This document shows positions 50,411 through 58,627 of a stretch of DNA of 64,000 bases, one piece after another; the first letter of the stretch is position 1; the number at the start of each line of letters is the position of its first letter. Location: contig NZ_JAUZQD010000001.1 of assembly GCF_030709675.1 (NCBI RefSeq), positions 62,001-126,000 of the forward strand. The letters are read 5' to 3'. Made by a program: the position numbers and the translations under genes. Source of the DNA: Symbioplanes lichenis (GTDB taxonomy: Bacteria; Actinomycetota; Actinomycetes; Mycobacteriales; Micromonosporaceae). The notes beneath the pieces are model-generated. The model was given only the letters and a program-made list of their open reading frames with translations, did no database searches and had not been told where the DNA came from.

Positions 50411-52009
50411 GTGACGACGGAGACAGCTGTGCCCCGGGCCCGGGGCGCCGCCCCGGCCGGCGAGACCGAGCGCGCCCAGCTCGAGGCCGTCCTCGTCGAG
50501 CTGGAGGGCCGGGCGACCGCCAAGTTCCGCAGCGTCGCCGCGCCCGCCGCCACGGCCGAGCGCCGGGCCGTCGCGCTCGGGCACGAGGACCTGGCCATGC
50601 GCGCCCGGCTGCTGCGCGCGAACGTGCTCGTCCGCGAGGGCCGCTCCGAGCGCGGCGGGCGATGGGCGCACGAGGTGCTGGCCTGGGCCGGCGAGCACGA
50701 CGACGCCTTCCTGCTGGCCCGGGCGCACCGGGTGCTGTCGATCTTCTACCGGCAGGTCGGTGACCTCTCCGAGGGGCTGACGCACGCCGTGCAGTCCTAC
50801 TCGCACCTCGCCGACGACGAGCCCGACGTCGTCCGCGCGCGGCACCTGATGACGCTGGCCGTCGCGCTGGACGAGAGCGGCTCGACCGAGGAGGGCGCCC
50901 GCCGTTTCCGGGAGGCGCTGCAGCTGGCGAGCGCGGCCGGCGACGCCGAGCTGGCGCTCAACATCCTGAACAACATGGCCTACACCGCGTACGAGAAGGA
51001 TGACGAGCGCGGCGCACGCGAGCTGGTCACGCACATGCGCGACGCGCTCGCGGGGGCCGGGCGGCGGTTCAGCGCGCTGGAGCTCGACACCATCGCGCGC
51101 ATCGAGATGATGAGCGGCAACTACGGCACGGTCGAGAAGATCCTGCACGTCGTCCTCGACGCCGACCAGGCGCTGGTGGAGATGCACGAGGGCGACGCCC
51201 CGGCCGTCTGCCTGCTGACCCTGGCCGAGGCGCGCCGGCTGGACCAGCGCTATGCCGCGGCCCAGGAGGCCCTGGACGCGGCGGCCCGCATGGCGACCGA
51301 GCGCGGCCTCGACCGGGTACGCGCCCAGGCGCGCGAGGAGCAGGCCGCGCTGTACGCCGCCACGGGGCGCTTCGAGCTCGCGTACGAGGAGCACCGCGCG
51401 TTCCACCGGGCGATGACGGCGCTGCACTCGGCGCAGAGCGAGGCCCGCGCCCGGGCGTTGCAGGCCGTCTTCGAGGCGACCGAGGCCCGGCAGGCCAGCG
51501 AGCACTTCCGCGAGATGGCCCACCGCGACGCGCTCACCGGCCTCTACAACCGCCGGTACGTCAACGGGCGCCTGCCCGCCCTGCTCGGCGAGGCGCTCGT
51601 CCGGCGCAGCCCGATCTCGGTGGCCATGGTGGACCTCGACCACTTCAAGCAGATCAACGACCGGCTCTCGCACAGCACCGGCGACGCCGTCCTGCAGCAG
51701 GTCGCCGAGCTGCTCGCCGAGTTCGCCACCGGCCCGATGGTCGCGGCGCGGATGGGCGGCGAGGAATTCCTGGTCATCATGCCCGGGGCCGGCGCGGCCG
51801 AGGCGGCCGAGCAGTGCGAGCGGCTGCGCCGGCTGATCCGCGACCACGGCTGGGAGCCGGTCACGGGCACGCTGCCGGTCACGGCCAGCATCGGCGTCAC
51901 GACCTCCGACGACGGCCGCGGCTCCCCGTCCGCCCTGCTCTCCCTGGCCGACCGCAACCTCTACGTGGCGAAGCGGGAAGGCCGGGACCGGGTCGTCACA
52001 GACCTCTGA
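50411..52009 (+). CDS. TPR-GGDEF diguanylate cyclase
   Basis: About 532 aa. The N-terminal half is helical TPR-like (ALGHEDLAMRARLLRANVLVREGRSERGG, FLLARAHRVLSIFYRQVGDLSEG), a coiled linker (about 340-375) and a C-terminal GGDEF domain from DALTGLYNRRYVNGRL. The active-site loop is MGGEEFL, so synthesis of c-di-GMP is expected. No RxxD inhibitory site precedes it, so product inhibition at the I-site is unlikely. Cytosolic, with no membrane helix. GTG 50411 is used; ATG 50396 is possible. The 3' end overlaps the convergent EEP gene by 14 nt. Confidence 0.9.
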   Translation: MTTETAVPRARGAAPAGETERAQLEAVLVELEGRATAKFRSVAAPAATAERRAVALGHEDLAMRARLLRANVLVREGRSERGGRWAHEVLAWAGEHDDAFLLARAHRVLSIFYRQVGDLSEGLTHAVQSYSHLADDEPDVVRARHLMTLAVALDESGSTEEGARRFREALQLASAAGDAELALNILNNMAYTAYEKDDERGARELVTHMRDALAGAGRRFSALELDTIARIEMMSGNYGTVEKILHVVLDADQALVEMHEGDAPAVCLLTLAEARRLDQRYAAAQEALDAAARMATERGLDRVRAQAREEQAALYAATGRFELAYEEHRAFHRAMTALHSAQSEARARALQAVFEATEARQASEHFREMAHRDALTGLYNRRYVNGRLPALLGEALVRRSPISVAMVDLDHFKQINDRLSHSTGDAVLQQVAELLAEFATGPMVAARMGGEEFLVIMPGAGAAEAAEQCERLRRLIRDHGWEPVTGTLPVTASIGVTTSDDGRGSPSALLSLADRNLYVAKREGRDRVVTDL

Positions 52010-52775
52010 ACGTCACCGCCAGCGGATAGTGGTCCGAGGCCCACTCCGCCTCGTCGCCCCGGATCACGCGGGCGTCGGCGGCCTTCGCGGCCAGGGCGGG
52101 CCGGGCCATCAGATAGTCGAGGCGCATGCCGGCGTTGGAGAACTCCTGACCGCCGCCCTTGCTGGTCGGCACGGTGAGACCGTCGCCGCTGCCGGCCGTA
52201 CGCCAGAGGTCCTGGAAGCCCGCCGCGCGGAAGGCGGCGACGGCCCGGGTGTCCACCTGGCCGTCCGGCCCGAGGTGGCGGCGCCGGTAGAGCTCGCTCA
52301 GCCGGGCCAGGCGCTCGCGGTGCTGGGTGTCCGGGTCGAGCGAGTTGAGGTCGCCGGCGATGACGGTCAGCGGGGCGCGGTAGCGGTGGGCGAGCCAGGT
52401 GGCCTCGCGCAGCCGCCGGTACGGCCGGAACGGGTTGAGATGCGTGCTGACCACAGTCAGTTCACCGCCCCCGGTGGGGATAGTGGCAACAGCCGCCGCG
52501 TGGTGCAATCGCCACCGCACCGCTGACCGCTCGGACACCCGCAGCGGTGGGCGCACGAGGACGGCCACCGGCTGACCGAAGAGCGACGGGGCCAGCACCG
52601 CCGTCATGCCGAGAGCGGACGCCAGGTAGGCCATCCGCGCCCCGTCGTGGCGATGGAAGTCACGCAGTTCCTGCAACGCGACCACGTCGGGCCGTTCCCG
52701 GGCCAGCAGCGTCAGCACCGCGTCGAGCCGGCCGCCGGAGCCGCCGGTCTTGATGTTCCAGGTGAGGAGCTTCAC
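51996..52775 (-). CDS. Endonuclease/exonuclease/phosphatase family protein
   Basis: A 259-aa EEP-fold phosphodiesterase. VKLLTWNIKTGG (Asn metal ligand), ERPDVVALQELRDF (QE), STHLNPF (His), IAGDLNSLDPD (D-x-N), and ASDHYPLAVTF (DH) are all present. GTG 52773-52775 overlaps the stop of the PAP2 gene (GTGA). It is the last gene of a four-gene operon that starts with a lipid-kinase-like gene, so a phospholipid or phosphodiester substrate is plausible (inference). No signal peptide. Confidence 0.92.
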   Translation of the reverse strand: MKLLTWNIKTGGSGGRLDAVLTLLARERPDVVALQELRDFHRHDGARMAYLASALGMTAVLAPSLFGQPVAVLVRPPLRVSERSAVRWRLHHAAAVATIPTGGGELTVVSTHLNPFRPYRRLREATWLAHRYRAPLTVIAGDLNSLDPDTQHRERLARLSELYRRRHLGPDGQVDTRAVAAFRAAGFQDLWRTAGSGDGLTVPTSKGGGQEFSNAGMRLDYLMARPALAAKAADARVIRGDEAEWASDHYPLAVTFRGL

Positions 52776-54292
52776 CTGGCCGGCACCTCGGTCAGGTCCT
52801 TGTGGGCGTCGCGCTCGGTCAGCTCCCCGGCATCGGCCCGGTTGCCCTCGGCGAGGTCTTCGTTGGGCTTGACGACCCACCACAGCAGCGTGATCCAGCA
52901 GGCGGTCAGCAGGCACGCGCCGAGGACGTCGGTCGGGTGGTGCATGCCGCGGTACATGCGGGACAGGGCCACGCCCACCGGCATGATCACCGCGAGCGCC
53001 ACGAAGGCCCACCGCCACCACGCCCGCACGCGGGGGAAGCACAGGACGGCGATCGCGGCGTAGAGGCACATGGTCGCGGCGATGTGGCCGGACGGGAAGG
53101 ACGACGTCGGCATCTGGCCGTCCATCTGCTCGTACGGCGGGCGGGGCCGGCCCACCGCGGCGGCGCTGCTCAGGAAGAGGCTCAGCTCGCCGAACAGGGC
53201 CAGCACCACGAACAGCACCGGCCGCCACCGCCGCCACAGGGCCAGGGCGAGGGGGAGGAACACCAGCGAGACGAGTGTGATCGCGTGGGTGTCGCCGGCC
53301 TTGCTCCAGCCGTAGCTGATGTCGTCAAGCGTCGGCGTGCGGAAGGTCTGGAGCCACTGCACCACGCCGTTGTCGGCGTTCTCGAAGGCGGTGCCCGCGG
53401 CGACGTTGGTCAGCGTCCACCCGACCAGGTAGAGCAGCCCGAAGGTGAAGACCCAGCCGACGATCAGCTCGGCGACGCCGGCCAGCGGGTGCGGGAGCAG
53501 GCGCTCCTCGTCGGGCGCCGGCTTGACGTCGTGCGCGGCCTCCGGTTCGAGACCTTCGGTGAGCGGCGCGGCGCGCCGGCCGGTCTCGCGGCGCCAGACC
53601 CGGAAGGCGTACGCGGTGACGACCAGCCACGCCGCGCCCAGCAGCCAGCCGGCGAGCACATCGGACAGGTAGTGCACGCCCAGCGAGATCCGCGTGACGC
53701 CGACCAGCACGATGATCAGCGCGACGAGCCCGATCGCGGCCTTGCGCCAGCGCGGCGGGACGGCGGGGAGAAAGACCAGGAGCAGCGAGCCGTACGCGAC
53801 CATCGAGCCGAGCGCGTGCCCGCTGGGGAAGCTGTTGCCGGGGGCGGTCGCCACGGGCACGTCCACGACCGGGCGCAGCCGGCCGACCAGCGTCTTGAGC
53901 GACGGGTCGAGCAGCAGCCCGCCCGCGCCCGTGACGATCAGGTAGACCGCCAGCCGGGTGCGCCGCCGGATCAGCAGCAGGACCACCGCGACGGTGACGA
54001 GCCAGATCATGATCGTACGGCCGCCGAGGTCCGCGATCGTCTTGAGCACCGTGACCACGGGCGGGTGCGGGGCGACCAGGTCGTTCAGCCCCTGCGCGAT
54101 CGACCGGTCGAGGTCCTGCAACGGTCCCCAGTGGAAACGCACCAGCAGCAGGAGCAGCCCGAAGCCGAGCCCCAGGGCCGCCACCACGAGCAGACCCACG
54201 AGACTGCGCTCGGTGAAGTGCCGGACCGGCCCCCAGCCGACCCGGCGGTGCACCCGGCCCTCATCAGCGGTAACCGTATCGGTCATCATCAC
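52772..54292 (-). CDS. Membrane protein with two tandem PAP2 phosphatase domains
   Basis: A 506-aa polytopic protein with duplicated PAP2 signatures. Domain 1 shows LKTLVGRLRP, SFPSGHALG and RISLGVHYLSDVLAG; domain 2 shows GRPRPPYEQMDG, SSFPSGHIAATM and SRMYRGMHHPTDVLG. Both keep the catalytic His and Arg residues, so both may be active. About 11-12 helices. They hydrolyse phosphatidic acid, undecaprenyl pyrophosphate or similar lipid phosphates outside the membrane. Three ATG codons at the start (MMMTD) leave the exact start open. Between YihY and EEP in the operon. Confidence 0.92.
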   Translation of the reverse strand: MMMTDTVTADEGRVHRRVGWGPVRHFTERSLVGLLVVAALGLGFGLLLLLVRFHWGPLQDLDRSIAQGLNDLVAPHPPVVTVLKTIADLGGRTIMIWLVTVAVVLLLIRRRTRLAVYLIVTGAGGLLLDPSLKTLVGRLRPVVDVPVATAPGNSFPSGHALGSMVAYGSLLLVFLPAVPPRWRKAAIGLVALIIVLVGVTRISLGVHYLSDVLAGWLLGAAWLVVTAYAFRVWRRETGRRAAPLTEGLEPEAAHDVKPAPDEERLLPHPLAGVAELIVGWVFTFGLLYLVGWTLTNVAAGTAFENADNGVVQWLQTFRTPTLDDISYGWSKAGDTHAITLVSLVFLPLALALWRRWRPVLFVVLALFGELSLFLSSAAAVGRPRPPYEQMDGQMPTSSFPSGHIAATMCLYAAIAVLCFPRVRAWWRWAFVALAVIMPVGVALSRMYRGMHHPTDVLGACLLTACWITLLWWVVKPNEDLAEGNRADAGELTERDAHKDLTEVPAR

Positions 54293-54319
54293 TCCTGCTC
54301 GCTCGTCGGCAGGCGGCTT

Positions 54320-55399
54320 TTACCCTTTCGGCTCGGCGCTCACACCGGGTTCACGCGGGGCGGGGACGGGCTTGCCGCCGAGGATCTCGATGCGCTTGCG
54401 CGTGGTGATCGGATCCTCGCCGTCGAAGGTCTTCAGCTCGTCGTCGCCGGGCTCCCAGCGGTCCTGCAACGCGGGCTCGGTGACGCCGACGCGCTGCGCC
54501 TCCAGCTGCGCCGCGAAGGCCAGCCCGAGGAAGATCGCGATGCCGGTGAGGTTGGCCCACAGCAGGAGCGCCATCATCGCGGTCAGGGGACCGTACGTGG
54601 CGCCGAAGCCGTCGCTGACGAGCACGTACCCCGCGAGCAGCAGACTCGTCGCCCACCACAGGATCGTGGACAGCGCGGCCCCGAAGAGCAGCCAGGTCAG
54701 GCCGGGCTGGCGGCGCCGGGGCGCGTACCGGAAGAGGATCCCCACCGGGAAGACGATCAGCGCGAGGCTCAGCGGCCAGCGGACGATTGTCCAGACGGTA
54801 CGTAAGCTCTCCCCCCAGTGGGACTGCTGGGCTATGGAGTCGCCGGTGGCGTGCCCGGCGACCAGCAGGAGAAAGCCGAAGAGCGCGGGCAGCCCCGCCA
54901 CGACGGCGAGCACGGCGGCCCGGGCGTACTTCTTGATCGCCTGCCGGTCGCGCTCGACGCCGTAGATGCGGTTGGCGCCGCGCTCGATCTGGGCCATCGC
55001 CGTGGTCAGCGCGACCAGGCCGGTGATCAGACCGACCCAGAGCGCGACCTCGCCGGCGTCCTCGGTGGAGTCGTCCTCGTTGAGCAGGTCCCGGACCAGC
55101 GACTCGCTGGCGCCGGGGGTCATCGCCAGCACCGTGTCCGCGACGACCTGCCCGCCCTCCTCGGCCCCCAGGTCCGTCGCCAGACCGGAGAGCGCGATGA
55201 GGAAGGGCACGATCGCCAGGCACAGCTGCAACGCCAGGGCCCGCGAGTGGCTGAAGCCGTCGCCGTAACGGAAGCGGACGAAGGCGTCGCGGACCAGCGG
55301 CCACCGCCCGTAGTGACGCAGGGCGAGGAAGGCGTCGTCGGCGGACAGCTCGTCCCCCGACATGCACCGGGTTTCCGGGACCGGTTCCGTGCTGCTCAT
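54320..55399 (-). CDS. YihY/virulence factor BrkB family membrane protein
   Basis: A 359-aa protein with six hydrophobic segments in the YihY/BrkB arrangement (FSHSRALALQLCLAIVPFLIALSG, ALWVGLITGLVALTTAMAQIERGANRIYG, RAAVLAVVAGLPALFGFLLLV, GATYGPLTAMMALLLWANLTGIAIFLGLAF). The domain was once called RNase BN; its true role is unclear. The start is 5 nt upstream of the DAG kinase-like stop, so it belongs to the same operon. ATG 55397-55399. Confidence 0.93.
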   Translation of the reverse strand: MSSTEPVPETRCMSGDELSADDAFLALRHYGRWPLVRDAFVRFRYGDGFSHSRALALQLCLAIVPFLIALSGLATDLGAEEGGQVVADTVLAMTPGASESLVRDLLNEDDSTEDAGEVALWVGLITGLVALTTAMAQIERGANRIYGVERDRQAIKKYARAAVLAVVAGLPALFGFLLLVAGHATGDSIAQQSHWGESLRTVWTIVRWPLSLALIVFPVGILFRYAPRRRQPGLTWLLFGAALSTILWWATSLLLAGYVLVSDGFGATYGPLTAMMALLLWANLTGIAIFLGLAFAAQLEAQRVGVTEPALQDRWEPGDDELKTFDGEDPITTRKRIEILGGKPVPAPREPGVSAEPKG

Positions 55400-55404
55400 G
55401 CGAG

Positions 55405-56376
55405 TTATTTACCCTCTTCGGCCGCCGCGCGCACCTCCTCCGCGGCGCGGTCGGCGGCGGAGGCGTCGTAGGCCAGGTCGGGGTCGCTGTCCGGCTGCGG
55501 GACGCAGAGCAGCAGTGCCCGGTGCCGGACGCCGATCGACATGCTCTTGCCCGGCTCGATCAGGTCGCCGTCGAGCTGGCGGGGCTGCGGGCGGGCGCTG
55601 CGGATCTCCACCTTGGCCGCCGTGTAGGTCTCCATGGCCGGGATCCGCTCCCGGTTGCGCACGACGGCCCAGCCCAGCGCGGCCCACTGGGCCAGCGAGC
55701 GGGGGCTGAGGATGGCCACGTCGAGCTTCCCGTCGGCCGGGTCGGCCTCGCTGAGCAGCCGCACGCCGCCCTGGAGCCGGCCCACGTTGCCGACGATCAC
55801 GCTGCGCGGGCGCCGGTGCAGGGCCGGCTTGCCGTCGAGCGAGATGATCACGCGCATCGGCCGGTCCCTCAGGTGCTTCAAGGCCCCGCCCACGTACGCG
55901 ATCCAGCCCACGTGCTTCTTCGCCGTCTCGGACGTGCCTTCCAGCATCTGCGCGTCGAAGCCCATGCCGGCCATGACGACGAAGCTCTGCTCGCCGGCCA
56001 CCCCGACGTCGATGCGCCGGCGGCCGCCCTCGAGCGCCACCTGCACGCCCGTGGCGGCGTCGGTGCTCAGCCCGAGGTTGGCGGCGAGCAGATTGCCGGT
56101 GCCCGCGGGCAGCACGGCCAATGCCACGTCCGTCCCGGCGAGCGCGTCGACGACGGCCATCACCGTGCCGTCGCCGCCGGAGACGAAGACGAGCTCGGCG
56201 CCGTTCTCCATCGCCTTGGTCGCGACGCCGCGGCCCGGGTCCTCGGGGCTGGTCTCGAGCCACTCGGGCTCGGGCCACCCGGCCTGCGCGAGGCCCTCGT
56301 TGATGGTCCGGCGGAGCAGGTCGAGATCCGTCACCTTGACCGGGTTGTACACGACAGCGGAGCGGGGTCCAGTCAC
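55405..56376 (-). CDS. Diacylglycerol kinase-like lipid kinase
   Basis: A 323-aa DAGK-catalytic domain protein. GGDGTV (67-72), the NTP-binding signature, PAGTGN (90-95) and RLQGGVRLLSEADPADGKLDVAIL are typical of bacterial DgkB/YegS-type kinases. It phosphorylates diacylglycerol or another lipid in the inner leaflet. GTG 56374-56376 (MTGPRSAVVYNPVK) is chosen since the strand-turn VVYNPVK starts the fold; the frame is open to 56439. First gene of the lipid-related operon (DAGK, YihY, PAP2x2, EEP): a kinase with phosphatases in one unit. Confidence 0.92.
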   Translation of the reverse strand: MTGPRSAVVYNPVKVTDLDLLRRTINEGLAQAGWPEPEWLETSPEDPGRGVATKAMENGAELVFVSGGDGTVMAVVDALAGTDVALAVLPAGTGNLLAANLGLSTDAATGVQVALEGGRRRIDVGVAGEQSFVVMAGMGFDAQMLEGTSETAKKHVGWIAYVGGALKHLRDRPMRVIISLDGKPALHRRPRSVIVGNVGRLQGGVRLLSEADPADGKLDVAILSPRSLAQWAALGWAVVRNRERIPAMETYTAAKVEIRSARPQPRQLDGDLIEPGKSMSIGVRHRALLLCVPQPDSDPDLAYDASAADRAAEEVRAAAEEGK

Positions 56377-56432
56377 GGGCGCCAGTGTGCCCCCGGAGGT
56401 TGGGTTCCGAAACCTGAGGGAAGATCGAGGGG

Positions 56433-56933
56433 GTGACAACTTCCGGATTCACGTACCCCGACGTGGGGGCGACCTTGCGCGACCCGTTCCCGGGCGGGTA
56501 TCGCCACCTGCGCTACCGCGTGCGCGTCGGCCCGGCGGCGGCGTTCGGCCGGGCGGCCGAGGTCGTGCTCACGTTCGCCATGCAGCGCGGCACCGGCACC
56601 GGCATCCGGGCCTCGGCGGGCCGCGCCGCCCCCGGCGTCCGCGCGGTCGTCGGCCGGGGCCCGATCCACGCGCCCTGCCAGGTGGTCTGGGTGCGGGAGG
56701 AGCAGGATCTCGCAGGCTTCGCGTACGGGACCCTGCGCGGGCACCAGGCCAGCGGCGAGGAGTCGTTCGTGGTGGAACGCGACGCCGGCGGCACCTGGCT
56801 GACCATCCGCTCGTTCAGCCGCCCCGCCCGCCTGCCGATGCGCGCCCTGGGCCCGGCGGCCAAACCTCTCCAGCACCTGTACGCCCGCCTGTGCGGCCTG
56901 TCCCTGAAGCGGCAGCTTAAGGTGGTCGAGTGA
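56433..56933 (+). CDS. DUF1990 family protein
   Basis: A 166-aa protein of the DUF1990 group (FTYPDVGATL, GYRHLRYRVRVG, AFGRAAEVVLTFAMQRGTG, ESFVVERD). These are small alpha/beta proteins of unknown function found across actinobacteria. GTG 56433 with GAGGGG directly upstream; divergent from the DAG kinase gene by 56 bp. Its stop overlaps the next start (GTGA at 56930), so it is co-translated with the MBL hydrolase. Confidence 0.9.
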   Translation: MTTSGFTYPDVGATLRDPFPGGYRHLRYRVRVGPAAAFGRAAEVVLTFAMQRGTGTGIRASAGRAAPGVRAVVGRGPIHAPCQVVWVREEQDLAGFAYGTLRGHQASGEESFVVERDAGGTWLTIRSFSRPARLPMRALGPAAKPLQHLYARLCGLSLKRQLKVVE

Positions 56934-57715
56934 GCGCAATCAGGGTCACGTGGTGGGGGCACAGCACCATGTGGCTGGCCGACTCGGGGGTCTCGTTGCT
57001 GACCGACCCCCTGCTCACCGATCGCCTGTTCCATCTGCGCCGGATGGCGGGCCCCACGCCTGCGCTGCCCGGGGCCCCCGACGCCGTGCTGGTCTCGCAC
57101 CTGCACGCCGACCACTTCCACCTGCCGTCGCTCAAGACCGTGCCCGGCTCCCCGCTGCTCGTCGTGCCGCGCGGCACTGTCGACTTCGTGGCCAAGGGCC
57201 TGGGCCGCGCGTGGGCCGACCGCTGCGTCGAGCTGGAGCCGGGCGACGAGACGACGGTCGGCGCCGTCAGCGTGCGCGCGGTGCCGGCGGCCCACGACGG
57301 CAACCGCGGGCCCTGGTCCCGCATGAAGTCGCAGGCGATGGGCTTCGTCGTCGAGGGGGCCGCCCGCACCTGGTACGGCGGCGACACCGGCCTGTTCGAC
57401 GGCATGAGCGAGCTCGGGCCGCTCGACCTGGCGCTCGTACCCGTCGGGGGCTGGGGTCCCACCCTGGGCGCGGAGGGCCACCTGGACGCGGCGGACGGCG
57501 CCGAGGCCCTGCGCCGGGTCAAGGCGGCCTACGCCGTGCCGGTGCACTACGGGACCTTCTGGCCGATCGGCATGGGCCGCGTCCGGCCGCACATGTTCTC
57601 CGGGCCGGGTGCGGAGTTCGCCCGCGTGGCCGCCACGACCAGCCCCGACACCCACGTCCGGGTGCTCGCGCCGGGCGAGACCCTCACGGTTGAATCGAGC
57701 ACATGGCCGAACTAG
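56930..57715 (+). CDS. MBL-fold metallo-hydrolase
   Basis: A 261-aa metallo-beta-lactamase-fold protein of the UlaG/NAPE-PLD-like group. Metal motif SHLHADH (HxHxDH), preceded by WWGHSTMWL, and further ligands in PAAHDGNRG, YGGDTGLF and VPVHYGTF. Substrate unknown; a phosphodiesterase or lactonase on a small molecule or N-acyl phospholipid is likely. Coupled with DUF1990; its stop overlaps the DedA start by 13 bases. Confidence 0.92.
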   Translation: MSAIRVTWWGHSTMWLADSGVSLLTDPLLTDRLFHLRRMAGPTPALPGAPDAVLVSHLHADHFHLPSLKTVPGSPLLVVPRGTVDFVAKGLGRAWADRCVELEPGDETTVGAVSVRAVPAAHDGNRGPWSRMKSQAMGFVVEGAARTWYGGDTGLFDGMSELGPLDLALVPVGGWGPTLGAEGHLDAADGAEALRRVKAAYAVPVHYGTFWPIGMGRVRPHMFSGPGAEFARVAATTSPDTHVRVLAPGETLTVESSTWPN

Positions 57716-58296
57716 GAACTCTGGGATGGTTGTTCCTGGTCGTCGCGTTCGGCGCGATCGTCCCGGTCGTCCCCACGGGAGCGGCCGTCAGCGGCGCCGC
57801 GGCCCTCGCCTTCCACAACCATCCGCTCCTCATCGTGCTCACCATCGCCGCGGGCGCCGCCGGCGCGTACGTGGGCGACCTCGTCATGTACGCCATGTGC
57901 CGCGCCGGCGGCGAGAAGCTGGCCCGCCGCCTGCGCTGGCTCCGCGACGAGGAGCACCTGGCCGCCGTCAAGGAGCGCCTCCACCACAGCCAGATCCCGG
58001 TCCTGCTGGTCTCCCGGCTCCTGCCCGGCGGCCGCGTCCCGGTCCTGCTGGCGGCGGCCTTCCTCGGCCTGCCCTGGCGTACGTTCGTCGTCGCCAACCT
58101 GCCCGCCTGCGCCCTGTGGTCGATCGTCTACGCGGGCATCGGCGTCGCGGGCGGCTCGATCTTCCCCGAGCCCTGGCAGGGCGTCATCGCCGCCGTCATC
58201 CTCGTCGTCCTCGTCACCCAGATCGTCAGCCTGGTCAACCGCCGCCGGGCCGCCCGCGACGCCCGGGCCGCCGAGGCCGACCCCACCCCCTCCTGA
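57703..58296 (+). CDS. DedA family membrane protein
   Basis: A 197-aa DedA/SNARE-assoc protein. The signature AGAAGAYVGDLVMYAMCRAGGEKL, followed by QIPVLLVSRLLPGGRVPVLLAAAFLGLPWRTFVVANLPACALWSI, is typical, with membrane helices at both sides. DedA proteins help flip undecaprenyl phosphate or lipids and keep the proton gradient; the acidic residues in the re-entrant loops are partly replaced (EH-LAAVKERLH). ATG 57703. Third gene of the DUF1990-MBL-DedA unit. Confidence 0.9.
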   Translation: MAELGTLGWLFLVVAFGAIVPVVPTGAAVSGAAALAFHNHPLLIVLTIAAGAAGAYVGDLVMYAMCRAGGEKLARRLRWLRDEEHLAAVKERLHHSQIPVLLVSRLLPGGRVPVLLAAAFLGLPWRTFVVANLPACALWSIVYAGIGVAGGSIFPEPWQGVIAAVILVVLVTQIVSLVNRRRAARDARAAEADPTPS

Positions 58297-58303
58297 CCCG
58301 GCT

Positions 58304-58587
58304 CATATCCAGCCTTCCTCCCAGGCGCGGTGGGCAGCCACGTGGCGCGAGCTGACCCCGAGTTTCGTCATGGCGGCGGACAAGCAGTTGCGGACTGTGC
58401 CGGACGCGAGGTGAACCTGCTCGGCGATTCCCTGGACGGCGGCGCCGGAGCGGGCCGCCCGGAGCACCTCCAGCTCGCGGTCGTCGAGGGGACAGGCGTC
58501 CTCGGTGAGCGCGGAGGCGGCGATGTCCGGATCGACGTGGCGCCGGTCCGCGGCGACGTCGCGGATGGTGCGGTGTGGTCGACATCC
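58304..58587 (-). pseudogene. C-terminal remnant of a LuxR-family response regulator
   Basis: On the minus strand from 58587 (an in-frame TGA lies at 58588-58590) to the TGA at 58304-58306 the frame reads ...TIRDVAADRRHVDPDIAASALTE...PLDDRELEVLRAARSG, then VHLASGTVRNCLSAAMTKLGV...HVAAHRAWEEGWI. This is the linker and LuxR/NarL helix-turn-helix of a response regulator. The receiver domain is absent and no start codon precedes it, so it is a fragment of about 94 codons rather than a gene. It lies 40 bp beyond the end of a truncated PAS sensor. Confidence 0.8.
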
Positions 58588-58627
58588 TCATCGCCGGCCA
58601 GCTGCTGTTCCTGCGCTAGGAAAAGCG

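Noticed and set aside
58505..58620. Plus-strand small frame ending VVDILIAGQLLFLR at 58619
   Set aside because: It overlaps the LuxR remnant antisense and lacks a start with a ribosome binding site; likely part of the deletion junction.
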